A stretch of DNA of 64,000 nucleotides from Lawsonibacter sp900766145 (GTDB lineage Bacteria > Bacillota > Clostridia > Oscillospirales > Oscillospiraceae): assembly GCF_030372275.1 (NCBI RefSeq), contig NZ_JAUDDJ010000001.1, one strand, 5' to 3'. Both the position numbers and the translations under genes were made by a program. Below the pieces are notes generated by a model that saw nothing but the letters and a program-made list of their open reading frames with translations, ran no database searches and was not told the origin of the DNA. Shown here piece by piece: positions 51,008-59,495 of this stretch (its first letter is position 1; each line of letters opens with the position of its first letter).

Positions 51008-53104
51008 TTATCCCACCACCAATTTATTTGTCTTCTTCAAAAACTTCGCTGGAATGGGTCGATCCAGCTTCCAGGTAATATTCATCGGCCTGCTCCCGCT
51101 ATGCTTCACGTAGTTAGCTGTGCCCAGGAAGGTATAGGCCTCAGCGCCTCCAGTAATCCGGTCTGCCTTGAACTCCCGAACAAACAGCAGCACCTTACTC
51201 CCACGCTCCCAGTGGTGGATGTACCGCTGACCGGTGGGAGAGTCCGCCGCTGTGGTGCTCTGGCTCTGCCAGTGAAACAGATTTTCGTTGATGGAGTAAT
51301 CGTGATACATGGTGGTGGGCGAGTAGTCCTTGTCCGCCTTATTCAGCGTCACAAAGAACACATCCAGATGTTTCTCCGGCAGCCACTTCACACCCTCACG
51401 CACCGTGGCCGGTTTCAGGAAATCCAGTGCCACCAGCAACTGGTCTCGGGTATAGGTGCAGTGGAGGTCCAACGGGCAGTCAAAGCCAAGCTCCACCGGC
51501 TCGTCAATGAAGTCGATCTGCTCATACCGGTATCGAAGCAGTTCCAAAAGCTCGTTCAGCAGCACGGGACTATCTGAGAGGGTATACAGGTTGTCTTGTA
51601 CCTCATCGGATGTCCAGCTCTCTGCCGCCTTGCCCCAGACGGTCACATAGAACATCTGGAGCATCCGCTGCTCCAGTTCACTCAGCGTCGCAAAGTCCAC
51701 ATCGTCCAGGCAGGGCAGCAGATCCAACAAAAAGCGGATCCAGCGCCGGGAATCCACAACGGCCAGCCGGCCAAGAGCTTTTGTAAGTACCTCCTCCAGC
51801 GGTTCGCTAAAGTCCGCAATTACATCTGCCCTGGCGCAGATGCGGGAGAAGGAGGAAAACTTATAAATTGCCCTGGGGTCCAGATGGTAGTAGTCCAGGA
51901 AGTTTGCCAGGGTCAGCTCCAGACCGCTGTCCTCCGCAAAGCTGGCTACCCGGGACACCAGTCCGGCGGTATTGCCGTAGGAGGCACGGATGTTGTCCAG
52001 AACGTACTTGGCTGCCTTTTTCTCCAACTGGATGTAGCAGCCCTTGGGCGCGGATACAAATCCATCTTTGATCTCCCGGGTCATGCTGCGAGTGGTATTG
52101 GACAGCAAGGCGGCAAACTTGTCCTCAAAATTATACCGCTTATTGGCCTGGCCAATAAAGTCCAGTACGGTCAGGCATTCTTTATTCTCCGCAAGCCGCA
52201 GGCCACGCCCCAACTGCTGAAGGAAGATAGTCAGGGACTCGGTGGGGCGCAGGAACAGCACCGTATTGACCTCCGGGATGTCCACACCTTCGTTGTAGAT
52301 GTCTACCACAAAGATGAAGCGAACCTCACCACTGACCAGCTTCCCTTTAGCGGTTTTTCTCTCCTCATCGGAGGATTTCCCGGTCAAAAAGATGGACGGA
52401 ATCCCGTGGTCATTGAAATAGCGGCACATAAACTCCGCATGCTCGATGGACACACAGAAGCCCAGGCCTTTCACCTCGTCGATATCGGTCACATACTTGA
52501 GAAGGGAGGACACCACCAGATCGGCGCGGCGGTTGGCCACGGCGCCGCTGAGGGTGTAGAGATTGGAAAGCTCATTTTTGTCGTAGCCGCCGGCATTCCA
52601 TTTCAGGGTGTTCAAATCCACTGTGTCGGTAACGCCGAAATACTGAAAGGGGCACAGCAGCTTGCGGTCGATGGCCTCTGGTAGACGGATTTCCGCGGCA
52701 ATCCGGTTGTTGAAGTAGCCCGGCTTGTCCTTCCCGTCCTGGGTGGTGTAGCCGTAGTAGTAGTCATCGAACTTGTGCAGCAGAACGATGCCGCCGGCCT
52801 CCCGGTCGCCAAACAGCGCAATAGCAGAATCCACCCGCTTTTGCAGGTTGCGGAAGCAGACGATGTTGCCAAAGGTCTTGATGGAATTCAGGATGCGGTT
52901 GGTGCGGCTGAAAGCCTGGATGAGGCCGTGCATCTTCAGGTTCTTGTCCACCCAGAGGGTATTCAGCGTGGTAGCGTCGAACCCGGTGAGGAACATATTC
53001 ACCACGATCAGCAGATCCAGCTCCTTGTTCTTCATCCGCAGGGAGACGTCCTTGTAGTAGTTTTGGAACTTATCGCTGTCGGTGGAGTAGTTGGTGTGGA
53101 ACAT
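51008..53104 (-). CDS. Chimeric helicase: HsdR C-part fused to DUF3427-type helicase
   Basis: 698 aa in one open frame. Residues 1-130 are from a type I HsdR motor: YKDVSLRMKNKELDLLIVV, NMFLTGFDATTLNTLWVDK, AFSRTNRI and DYYYGYTTQDGKDKPGY. From residue 131 (FNNRIAAEIRLPEAIDRKLL, FQYFGVTD) it is the rear part of a DUF3427 family helicase (FIFVVDIYNEGVDIPEVN, LQQLGRGLRLAENK, then the DUF3427 domain ending ANYVKHSGSRPM). Neither half keeps its Walker A domain, so helicase activity is doubtful. The HsdR frame extends upstream only to about 53,112, where repeat B begins. Start codon uncertain. Confidence 0.85.
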   Translation of the reverse strand: MFHTNYSTDSDKFQNYYKDVSLRMKNKELDLLIVVNMFLTGFDATTLNTLWVDKNLKMHGLIQAFSRTNRILNSIKTFGNIVCFRNLQKRVDSAIALFGDREAGGIVLLHKFDDYYYGYTTQDGKDKPGYFNNRIAAEIRLPEAIDRKLLCPFQYFGVTDTVDLNTLKWNAGGYDKNELSNLYTLSGAVANRRADLVVSSLLKYVTDIDEVKGLGFCVSIEHAEFMCRYFNDHGIPSIFLTGKSSDEERKTAKGKLVSGEVRFIFVVDIYNEGVDIPEVNTVLFLRPTESLTIFLQQLGRGLRLAENKECLTVLDFIGQANKRYNFEDKFAALLSNTTRSMTREIKDGFVSAPKGCYIQLEKKAAKYVLDNIRASYGNTAGLVSRVASFAEDSGLELTLANFLDYYHLDPRAIYKFSSFSRICARADVIADFSEPLEEVLTKALGRLAVVDSRRWIRFLLDLLPCLDDVDFATLSELEQRMLQMFYVTVWGKAAESWTSDEVQDNLYTLSDSPVLLNELLELLRYRYEQIDFIDEPVELGFDCPLDLHCTYTRDQLLVALDFLKPATVREGVKWLPEKHLDVFFVTLNKADKDYSPTTMYHDYSINENLFHWQSQSTTAADSPTGQRYIHHWERGSKVLLFVREFKADRITGGAEAYTFLGTANYVKHSGSRPMNITWKLDRPIPAKFLKKTNKLVVG

Positions 53105-53279
53105 CTCGTTGTAGCCGCCGAAACCACCAAATCCCTAACCCATCCCTAACGGGGAAACTTCCGCATTTTGCCGTTTCTATCGGTCCCGTTGTCGGCTACT
53201 CCTGATCGTATGTCTACGCTGTGTAGGTCGTGAAGCAGGATTTCTCTTGCTATAAGTCAATCTTTGACCAATCTTAAAT

Positions 53280-53642
53280 TCAATAGAGCGTCCACCAGTA
53301 TTCGAACACTTTGCGATACTGGTTGCCCTTCTTCGATAGGTCGAAATACTTACGGACCTTTCGATTGGATCTTCGCTTCAGATACCGTTGACAATTGCTG
53401 GACTTCATATACTGAACGTGCAGTCCAGAATGAAGTAACGTTCTTAATCTCTCATAGTCTCCCTTGATATACCCCATGTTTGGTGCATACCTGCTGTGTT
53501 GAATCAAAAACAGAAGATGGTCTGAGTGCCTGACACACTGGGTGCGGCGATATTGGCGGCCAGAACGTCGACCGCACCCGGGCTCGTTTTTAGTAGATCC
53601 CAAGATCTCGGCGATCCGCTTGTTTAACTCTTGCTCTGTCAT
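53280..53642 (-). CDS. Hypothetical basic protein, 120 aa (repeat copy B)
   Basis: Counterpart of the gene at 17,708. Start MTEQELNKRIAEILGS; a few substitutions such as A for T, G for E and D for G (YFDLSKKG). AGGAAGA before the ATG is kept. The preservation of the frame in both copies supports a real gene, although the function is unknown. Confidence 0.6.
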   Translation of the reverse strand: MTEQELNKRIAEILGSTKNEPGCGRRSGRQYRRTQCVRHSDHLLFLIQHSRYAPNMGYIKGDYERLRTLLHSGLHVQYMKSSNCQRYLKRRSNRKVRKYFDLSKKGNQYRKVFEYWWTLY

Positions 53643-53766
53643 AAGTCTTCCTGTTCTGTACGGCTCGGGTGATAGGGTTGACCCCGTGCCAGGAGCCACG
53701 CTGTTTCGCGTGGTATTCCCGCTGGGCTTTCTTACTGCGTTTGTCCAATGGAACCAACTGCGTCAC
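53590..53766 (-). CDS. Small basic protein, 58 aa (repeat copy B)
   Basis: Counterpart of the gene at 18,018, with the GTG start, AGGAG and length conserved. It keeps the DKRSKKA and QRGSWHGVNP-type segments, though one residue differs near the middle (A for R in KKAQRE). Overlaps the 120-aa frame in the same way. Confidence 0.65.
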   Translation of the reverse strand: MTQLVPLDKRSKKAQREYHAKQRGSWHGVNPITRAVQNRKTYDRARVKQADRRDLGIY

Positions 53767-53988
53767 AGCTGATCATCTCCTTTTTTGTCTTGGTATAATC
53801 ACCCCAGAGGGCATGGCACAGTGATAGCCAGTTGATATGCTGATAGCACTATGGGTGTTTCAATCATGGACTCTTCTATAACAATCTCATTACAAATGGC
53901 AAAAATCGCTTGCTATTTCAGAACATATCAGGTATGCTAAAGTACTCCGCTGAGGCGGAGATCATCCTGATGAATGGAGGCGATCCAT

Positions 53989-54327
53989 ATGTCCATGATT
54001 CAGTTTCCTGTCATCGATCCCGTGGCTACCGGGGCGAATATCTGCCGGCTCCGGAAGGATCGCGGCCTGACAGTCCGAGATCTCCAGCACTATTTCGGAT
54101 TTGAGGAGCCGCAAGCCATCTACAAATGGCAGCGGGGCCAGAGCCTTCCCAGTGTAGATAACCTCTATGCACTGAGCGCTTTACTCCAGGTGCCGATGAA
54201 CGAGATCATCATCTCCACTTCTCATATCGTTTCTTGGGAGCAGCAGGCAGCCGCCTGCTGCTCAGGTCTTTTTATGGGGACATTTCTTCAGGTACAGTGG
54301 GCATGGCAGAATTTCAAAACCGCTTAG
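53989..54327 (+). CDS. XRE-type HTH regulator, 112 aa (repeat copy B)
   Basis: Counterpart of 18,418-18,756. The HTH region is identical; differences (IVSWEQQ for IVSLEQQ, MGTF for MWKF) are confined to the tail. Same GGAGG at eight bases from ATG. The 361 bases that follow (54,328-54,688) are the non-coding spacer of the repeat. Confidence 0.85.
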   Translation: MSMIQFPVIDPVATGANICRLRKDRGLTVRDLQHYFGFEEPQAIYKWQRGQSLPSVDNLYALSALLQVPMNEIIISTSHIVSWEQQAAACCSGLFMGTFLQVQWAWQNFKTA

Positions 54328-54688
54328 ATCCTTATCCGCTTGTGCCCATAGGCCTACCGCGATCCTGCTGGGCGGCCGCAGCCCTTGGGTGAACAAGCGA
54401 CTTCATAAATAGAATATCACGCCATTATGGCAAGTATCAGAGAAGCGTAAGGTCGAATCCTGCTTTTGACAATGGATGTGTGTTAGAAATGGCAGTATTT
54501 CGGTGGACGAGGATGGAGGCGACTGACGAGCCTTTCACAATGAGTTATGAGCTCATGTTGCATTCATCAGATGCAGTCCATTCTTTGCCGGGGGATGCGC
54601 AGCATCATAATTCATCTGCGCCTGAACCGATCATCACCGCCTATCCATTCTGCCACGCCCACCACACCTGAAGGTGTGGTGACGGCAT

Positions 54689-55330
54689 TTATGCAGCCGT
54701 ACTCTTTTCGATAAAGTCGCTGAGGATGTCCTCAAAGCTATCATTCATGTCAAAGGGCGGCTCATAGGATACCTCGGTGTTGACCAGACACTTGTCCAGG
54801 GACATGGAGATCTCGTCGGCCTTGTTGCTGAGCGCCGTGGCCATGCCTCGGATCTTGTTCCGGTCAAAGTCGATGGTGGTGACCTGCGTGGCATCACAGC
54901 GGTAGGAGACCTGGTTTCCCTCGCCGTTGAATCGGAAGCCGGAGCCTCCGCCGGCAATGGTCTTTTCACTGTTGCGGAGCATGGTCATGTGACGAAATAC
55001 CTCAGCCAACTCCTGACGCTGCCGGTTCAGGCCCACCTCGCTGTCCATATCCAAATCCAATGCGTTCTTGGCGGCGTGGATAGCCCGGCACAATTTCTCC
55101 CGCTCCTCCAGCAGGGACATGAGGAAGGCGGCTACCTCGTTGGCGTGGCCGGCATACTCGCTGGGAGCCGCTTCCTCTACTACGGCATCCTGAGTATCGG
55201 ACATGACCTTGCTCCGAAGATGTGTGGTCTTGACCTTGACGATATTGCGCCGGTCCTGAAGGATGGCAGTGGCCTCACACATCAGGCCTTTCAGTTTATT
55301 CTGGAATCGAAACGCATCTTTCATATTCAT
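54689..55330 (-). CDS. Hypothetical protein, 213 aa (repeat copy B)
   Basis: Counterpart of 19,119-19,760, same length and start. About a dozen replacements, mostly mild (LKGLM for LKALM, NKADE for KKADE, YEPPFD for YETPFD). Both copies remain open, which suggests that the product is useful to the element or that duplication is recent. Confidence 0.75.
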   Translation of the reverse strand: MNMKDAFRFQNKLKGLMCEATAILQDRRNIVKVKTTHLRSKVMSDTQDAVVEEAAPSEYAGHANEVAAFLMSLLEEREKLCRAIHAAKNALDLDMDSEVGLNRQRQELAEVFRHMTMLRNSEKTIAGGGSGFRFNGEGNQVSYRCDATQVTTIDFDRNKIRGMATALSNKADEISMSLDKCLVNTEVSYEPPFDMNDSFEDILSDFIEKSTAA

Positions 55331-55458
55331 GGATCATACCTCCTCATATCACTCCCCGGCGGAACGATTCGATGGGTCAAGCATACTCCAAACTCGATCA
55401 GTTGTCATTGAACTGCTGGTTGAATATGGACAGGCATGCTTTTTCGTGCTTGCCTGTA

Positions 55459-55590
55459 ATAAACAAGGAAGTGGACTTTATTGCTACTAATGCAGAGGAG
55501 AAATGGTATATCCAAGCGACCGAGTCCATGAATAAGCCGACCACCCGCGAGCGGGAACTGGCTCCACCGCGCATAATCCGGGACAACTAC
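55459..55590 (+). pseudogene. Fragment of an AAA ATPase with DUF4143 (copy B)
   Basis: Same relic as in copy A: INKEVDFIATNAEEK, YIQATESMNKPTTRE, IIRDNY. The upstream part is in a different frame from that in copy A, confirming that it is not selected. Confidence 0.75.
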
Positions 55591-55629
55591 GCGCTTTTGT
55601 TATGCCCTCTTTTATGGTGTATGGGTTTA

Positions 55630-55850
55630 CTCTCATAGGTGTTTTGCGTGGCAGGGCGGAGACCGGACTTGATGTAGGTCTGATACCAAAAGTCCATCCA
55701 CTCCCCGAAGGGCATATCGGCGCAGATCTTCTCTGACTTGGCGCTGCCCACTGTTTCCATCAGCTTGGTCAGCTTTTCCTGGCACTCGTGCTTAGTCTTG
55801 GCCAGTACATTTTTCGTTTTAGGAAGCCCCTTATCGTCATAGCCTGTGAA
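55630..55850 (-). pseudogene. Tyrosine recombinase, core-binding fragment (int fragment 3)
   Basis: Reading on the minus strand from 55,850 gives FTGYDDKGLPKTKNVLAKTK, then HECQEKLTKLM, MPFGEWMDFWYQTYIKSGLR and PATQNTYE, the usual N-terminal core-binding part of phage-type integrases. The start is missing at LysR and the frame ends at repeat B. It is a different family member from fragments 1 and 2. Confidence 0.8.
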
Positions 55851-55854
55851 AGGA

Positions 55855-56167
55855 AGGTCATGCTCCGGGTCTCCCCCGCGCCGATGGCGATCTCCCCCAT
55901 CAGTTCCGTCTCCCGAGCGGCAAATTCCCGTGCTGTTTTGTCCGCCAGGTCCACCAGCTCCTGGGCACGGCGGCGCAGCAGCATCCCCTCATCCGTCAGG
56001 ACGATATGGTAGCGGCTGCGGTGAAAAAGCTGTACCCCCAGCTCCTCCTCCAACTGCATCAGCTGTCGGGACAGAGTCGGCTGGGTCAAATGGAGCAGAG
56101 CCGCAGCCTTGGTGATGTTCTCCTCTCGGGCCACCGCCAGGAAATATCTCAAAACACGAAGTTCCAT
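55855..56167 (-). pseudogene. LysR-family regulator cut by the island
   Basis: ATG 56167 (MELRVLRYFLAVAREENITK) with AAGGAGGG six bases upstream; HTH AAALLHLTQPTLSRQLMQLEEELG, linker, and the beginning of the effector domain GEIAIGAGETRSM. At about 55,850-55,860 it passes into an integrase fragment, and the rest of the effector domain is gone. It stands divergent to a flavodoxin gene, the usual partner of this LysR group, so regulation of that gene is probably lost or altered. Confidence 0.85.
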
Positions 56168-56260
56168 CCGCATCCCTCCTTCTTCCATCCTACCACCCCT
56201 GTCCCACTCCCGCAAGGCAAAAATGCCTTCTCAGAATAATTACAAATAGGAAATGAGTAT

Positions 56261-56289
56261 TTTACATTTTTAAGAGACAGGTCTACAAT
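56261..56289 (+). promoter_or_regulatory. Flavodoxin promoter
   Basis: TTTACA (56,261-56,266), 17 bases, TACAAT (56,284-56,289), ahead of AAGGAGG and ATG 56322. It lies in the gap shared with the truncated LysR gene. Confidence 0.7.
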
Positions 56290-56321
56290 AGAGGCAAGAA
56301 ATGCGTAAGGAGGTTATTCAC

Positions 56322-56798
56322 ATGAACGCATTGGTCGCTTATTTTTCCGCCACCGGCACCACCGCCAAGGCGGCAAAGGCACTGGCAAAGGCCGTGGGTG
56401 GAGAACTCTATGAGATCAAGCCTGCTGTCCCCTACACCAGTGCCGATCTGAACTGGATGGATAAAAGCTCCCGCTCCAGCGTGGAAATGAAGGATGCCCA
56501 CTCCCGCCCCGCCCTGGCGGATACCGATGCCCCGGTGGACGGGCACGATGTGATTTTCCTGGGTTTCCCGGTGTGGTGGTATGTGGCCCCCACCATCCTC
56601 AACACCTTCCTGGAGGCCTATGACTTCTCCGGAAAAACCATCGTTCTCTTTGCCACCTCCGGCGGCAGCGGTCTGGGCAAGTCAGCGGCCGGACTGCGCT
56701 CCAGTGCTCCCGGCGCCAAGATCGTAGATGGCCGGATGCTCAATGGCAGCCTGAACGAGGCAGAGCTGAAGGATTGGGCGGAAGGGCTGAAGCTGTAA
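56322..56798 (+). CDS. Flavodoxin-like protein
   Basis: 158 aa; start ATG 56322 chosen because AAGGAGG is eight bases upstream (an earlier in-frame ATG lies before it). FMN-binding loop YFSATGTTAKAAK at the N-terminus and FPVWWYVAPTILNTFLE, the Flavodoxin_4 family pattern. An electron carrier or quinone/NADPH-type reductase-like protein. Divergent LysR partner is broken. Followed by a bidirectional terminator. Confidence 0.93.
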   Translation: MNALVAYFSATGTTAKAAKALAKAVGGELYEIKPAVPYTSADLNWMDKSSRSSVEMKDAHSRPALADTDAPVDGHDVIFLGFPVWWYVAPTILNTFLEAYDFSGKTIVLFATSGGSGLGKSAAGLRSSAPGAKIVDGRMLNGSLNEAELKDWAEGLKL

Positions 56799-56813
56799 AG
56801 GATCCCGGATATT

Positions 56814-56851
56814 AAAAAATGTGGAGTACCGATTGGGTACTCCACATTTTT
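56814..56851. terminator. Bidirectional terminator
   Basis: AAAAATGTGGAGTACC pairs perfectly with GGTACTCCACATTTTT around a 5-base loop. Serves flavodoxin (+) and the acetyltransferase (-). Confidence 0.9.
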
Positions 56852-57293
56852 ACATCTCTCTTTGCAGATACACCATATCCACCAGCTGAACCCCACACTC
56901 ATAGATGGGATGGTCGTAGTGGTCGGTGAAAAAGTTCTTAACCAGGTGGTGCCTGTGAAAACCACAGGATTCATAAAACGGGATGGTGGTGGGGCTGTCC
57001 CCAGTCCCCACCTGTATCGTCCCGTACTGCCCTCTGTACGTCTGGATGAGAAAATCTACCAAAGCTTTCCCGTAACCCCTGCCCTGACAGTCCGGCTCCA
57101 CGGCAATGTTTTTTAATTCCAGGATGCCGCTGCCCTCGTCCGTCACCACGCATTCCGCCTTGACACCGTCATCCTCCAGTACATACATGGTCCCTCGCTC
57201 CAGATATCGGTCGATCATCTCCTCCTGCTCGTCAGCCAGCAACAGCAAATCCAGGTATCGCTTTTTATCGGTTTTAATTTCCCTAATCTCCAT
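56850..57293 (-). CDS. GNAT-family N-acetyltransferase
   Basis: 147 aa with the acetyl-CoA loop CQGRGYGKALVDFL preceded by the beta4 strand LELKNIAVEP, and an FYESCGF motif. The acceptor is unknown. It lies 10 bases after the dihydrofolate-reductase-like gene and is probably co-transcribed with it. The ribosome site before ATG is weak. Confidence 0.92.
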   Translation of the reverse strand: MEIREIKTDKKRYLDLLLLADEQEEMIDRYLERGTMYVLEDDGVKAECVVTDEGSGILELKNIAVEPDCQGRGYGKALVDFLIQTYRGQYGTIQVGTGDSPTTIPFYESCGFHRHHLVKNFFTDHYDHPIYECGVQLVDMVYLQREM

Positions 57294-57303
57294 TTCTTTG
57301 TAT

Positions 57304-57834
57304 TCACCGCTTTTCGTACACCAGATCTACGATCCCGTTCCAATGTTCCGTTCCCACCAGCTTTAGCGGCAGTTCCTGAGAAAGCTCGGGAAACAGCCGC
57401 ACACCTTTGCCCAGCACGGTGGGGATGATGGACAGCCACAGCCGGTCGATACGCCCCTCCTTCAGCAGCTGCCCAGCCACCGACGCACCGCCGCAGATCC
57501 AGACGTTGCCCTCATGTTCTCCTTTCAGCTGATCTACCAGGACAGTTAGTTCCCCATTCCAGAAGAAAATGCCCTCCTGATTTTCTTCCTTCCGGTGTGT
57601 CACCACATAACAGGGGCGGCCCTCATAGGGCCAGCTATCCGGCGAGAGCTCCGTGACCAGCTGGTGATAGGTAGTCCAGCCCATGACAATGGCGTCCACC
57701 GTATCCAAAAATACCGGGTAACTGCCTGGCGCATCCGGCTCACTGCCGTCGCCCACCAGCCAGTCCACACCGCCCCGCTGGTCTGCAAGATACCCGTCTA
57801 CACTCATGGCAAGATATAATACGATCTTTCCCAT
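57304..57834 (-). CDS. Dihydrofolate reductase/RibD C-terminal family protein
   Basis: 176 aa from ATG 57834 (MGKIVLYLAMSVDGYLADQRG), GGAGG eight bases upstream. RibD_C features: GVDWL, DAIVMGWTTYHQL, VWICGGASVAGQLL and LSIIPTVLGKGVRLF. NADPH-dependent reductase of unknown substrate, not the housekeeping FolA. Its start is 23 bases from that of the divergent SRPBCC gene, so the two share a control region. Confidence 0.9.
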   Translation of the reverse strand: MGKIVLYLAMSVDGYLADQRGGVDWLVGDGSEPDAPGSYPVFLDTVDAIVMGWTTYHQLVTELSPDSWPYEGRPCYVVTHRKEENQEGIFFWNGELTVLVDQLKGEHEGNVWICGGASVAGQLLKEGRIDRLWLSIIPTVLGKGVRLFPELSQELPLKLVGTEHWNGIVDLVYEKR

Positions 57835-57856
57835 AACCATTTCCTCCGTTGCCCCT

Positions 57857-58258
57857 ATGGCCACTTCTAAGGTGACCGTCCACTTCCCTTGCCCGGTGGA
57901 CCGGGTGTGGCGGATCGTGACCAACCTTTCTCACACCACCTGGCGCAGCGACCTCAAGCAGGTGGAGATGCTGGATGAAGCCCACTTTATAGAGCACACC
58001 AAAAGCGGCTACGCCACGAACTTTACCATCACGGCCTGTGAGCCGTCCCGGCTCTGGGCCTTCTCCATGGAGAACAGCAACATGTCCGGCTCCTGGGAGG
58101 GCATCTTTGAGGCGTCCGAGAGCGGCACCCGGCTCCATTGCACGGAAACCGTCAATGCCAAGCACTGGTGGATGCGCCCCTTTGTCCCCAGCTATCTGAA
58201 ACGGCAGCAGAAGCGATATCTGGACGATTTACGAAGAGAAGTGCTGCACCCGTCCTAA
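57857..58258 (+). CDS. SRPBCC-family protein
   Basis: 133 aa: MATSKVTVHFPCPVDRVWRIVTNLSHTTWRSDL, ending with HWWMRPFVPSYLKRQQKRYLDDL, the START/AHA1-like helix-grip fold that binds hydrophobic ligands. The ribosome site is weak; an upstream in-frame start at 57,806 would overlap the divergent gene. Ligand unknown. Confidence 0.82.
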   Translation: MATSKVTVHFPCPVDRVWRIVTNLSHTTWRSDLKQVEMLDEAHFIEHTKSGYATNFTITACEPSRLWAFSMENSNMSGSWEGIFEASESGTRLHCTETVNAKHWWMRPFVPSYLKRQQKRYLDDLRREVLHPS

Positions 58259-58370
58259 TTTGTTCCTGAAATCACCACAAACTCCAAACCGTGTCGTTCT
58301 CTTCCCTCCTCAAATTGTTTAAGATCAAATTGTCAGTTGAAACTGAACTATTTTTTGAGGAGATCGTACC

Positions 58371-58730
58371 ATGAACACGGATAAAATTTTTGCAGAAGCC
58401 ATTGCCAACGAATACGCCCCCAAAGATACCTCCAAGGTTGTCGCGCTGAGAAAACTGGATTGGAAAGCGAAGCGTTCGGCCACTCTCTTCGCTTATGGAT
58501 TTGGTATCGGAATGGCCCTAGTCCTGGGCCTGGGGATGTGTCTTTCCATGCAGGTAATTGGAGCGGGCGGCGTCCTGATGACGGGCGGCGGAATCCTTCT
58601 GGGAATTCTGGGGATCGTCGGTGTGGGTCTGAACTACCCCATCTACAAAAAGCTTCTCCGGACCGGCAAGGAAAAGTATGCCTTTGAGATCATGCAGTTG
58701 GCCCGGGAGATCAGCGAATCGGTGGAGTAA
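58371..58730 (+). CDS. Small membrane protein, 119 aa
   Basis: Two hydrophobic segments (about residues 43-65 and 66-88: FGIGMALVLGLGMCLSMQVI and GVLMTGGGILLGILGIVGVG) between a basic N-terminal region and a charged tail. GAGGAGATC upstream of ATG. It precedes a TetR gene by 19 bases and the pair is likely one operon. An inverted repeat CAGTT-GA-AACTG (58,334-58,345) upstream could be the TetR site. Confidence 0.75.
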   Translation: MNTDKIFAEAIANEYAPKDTSKVVALRKLDWKAKRSATLFAYGFGIGMALVLGLGMCLSMQVIGAGGVLMTGGGILLGILGIVGVGLNYPIYKKLLRTGKEKYAFEIMQLAREISESVE

Positions 58731-58749
58731 ACCGAAAGGAGGGCGGCAA

Positions 58750-59349
58750 ATGAACAAGTCTGAAAGTAAATACTTCAACACCGCCCTGCGGATGAACGAG
58801 GCACTCATCGCCCTATTGGAAAAGAAGGACCTGGAATATATCCCCGTGAAAGAGATCTGTCACCAGGCCGGTGTAAACCGCTCTACCTTTTATCTGCACT
58901 ATGAGACCATTGCCGACCTGGTAAACGAGACGTTGGAGATGATTAACCAGCGTTTTCTATCCTATTTCCCTCAACAGGAAGAAGAAGTCCTGGAAAATAT
59001 GGGCACCCGGGAACGAGAAGATCTGGTGTTGGTCACTCGGGAATATCTTCTCCCCTACCTCCGCTTCATCCGGGACAATAAAAAGGTCTACTGGGCCGCA
59101 TTCCGGAACCCAGGCAGCATGCAAACCCATACACGATATGGGGAACTAAAGCAGCATATCCTCAGTCCCATTCTGGAGCGCTTTGACATTCCAGCCGCCC
59201 ACCGTCCTTATTACATGGCCTACTATGTGGAGGGCATCATCGCGATTGTCAAGGAGTGGCTGCGGCAGGACTGCGCGGATGAGGTGGAGATGATTGCCGG
59301 CATCATTGAGTCCTGTGTGAGGCCCAGTCATAGAAACGATGAGAAATAA
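58750..59349 (+). CDS. TetR-family transcriptional regulator
   Basis: 199 aa from ATG 58750 (AAAGGAGGG upstream). HTH: KDLEYIPVKEICHQAGVNRSTFYLHYETIADLV, then a helical ligand domain. The pattern LxKKDLxxIPVKEIxxxAGVNRSTFYxHY is typical of the Firmicute TetR group with C-terminal domain TetR_C_7-like. It probably represses its own operon with the 119-aa membrane protein. Confidence 0.9.
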   Translation: MNKSESKYFNTALRMNEALIALLEKKDLEYIPVKEICHQAGVNRSTFYLHYETIADLVNETLEMINQRFLSYFPQQEEEVLENMGTREREDLVLVTREYLLPYLRFIRDNKKVYWAAFRNPGSMQTHTRYGELKQHILSPILERFDIPAAHRPYYMAYYVEGIIAIVKEWLRQDCADEVEMIAGIIESCVRPSHRNDEK

Positions 59350-59445
59350 CATCCGGGCCAGAGCAGTGTATGAACGGAGACGGACCAGCCTTTGACGCCC
59401 TCTGTCCCCTCCCAGGACAGCACCACATAAGAGAATCAAAACGAC

Positions 59446-59485
59446 AAAGCGCCGGGGCGGAGATCATACTCCGCCCCGGCGCTTT
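59446..59485. terminator. Bidirectional terminator
   Basis: A perfect 17-bp stem (59,446-59,462 with 59,469-59,485) with a 6-base loop, ending the TetR operon (+) and the SLH gene (-). Confidence 0.9.
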
Positions 59486-59495
59486 TCGAATCCTA

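Larger units (their letters stand above)
53128..55629. repeat. Large direct repeat, copy B (2.5 kb)
   Basis: The second copy of the block at 17,555-20,058, same orientation and gene order. Left side: it replaces the N-terminal part of an HsdR gene at 53,112-53,128. Right side: it abuts a tyrosine-recombinase fragment. Differences from copy A are scattered substitutions, so both copies have diverged for some time. Confidence 0.95.

Noticed and set aside
17336..55629. tRNA-Pro 3' end as the island attachment site
   Set aside because: No second copy of the tRNA 3' end was found near 53-56 kb, and the island starts 130 bases beyond the tRNA.
55769..56215. 148-codon LysR frame as an intact small regulator
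   Set aside because: The last 30 residues come from integrase DNA read in another frame; the effector domain is missing.
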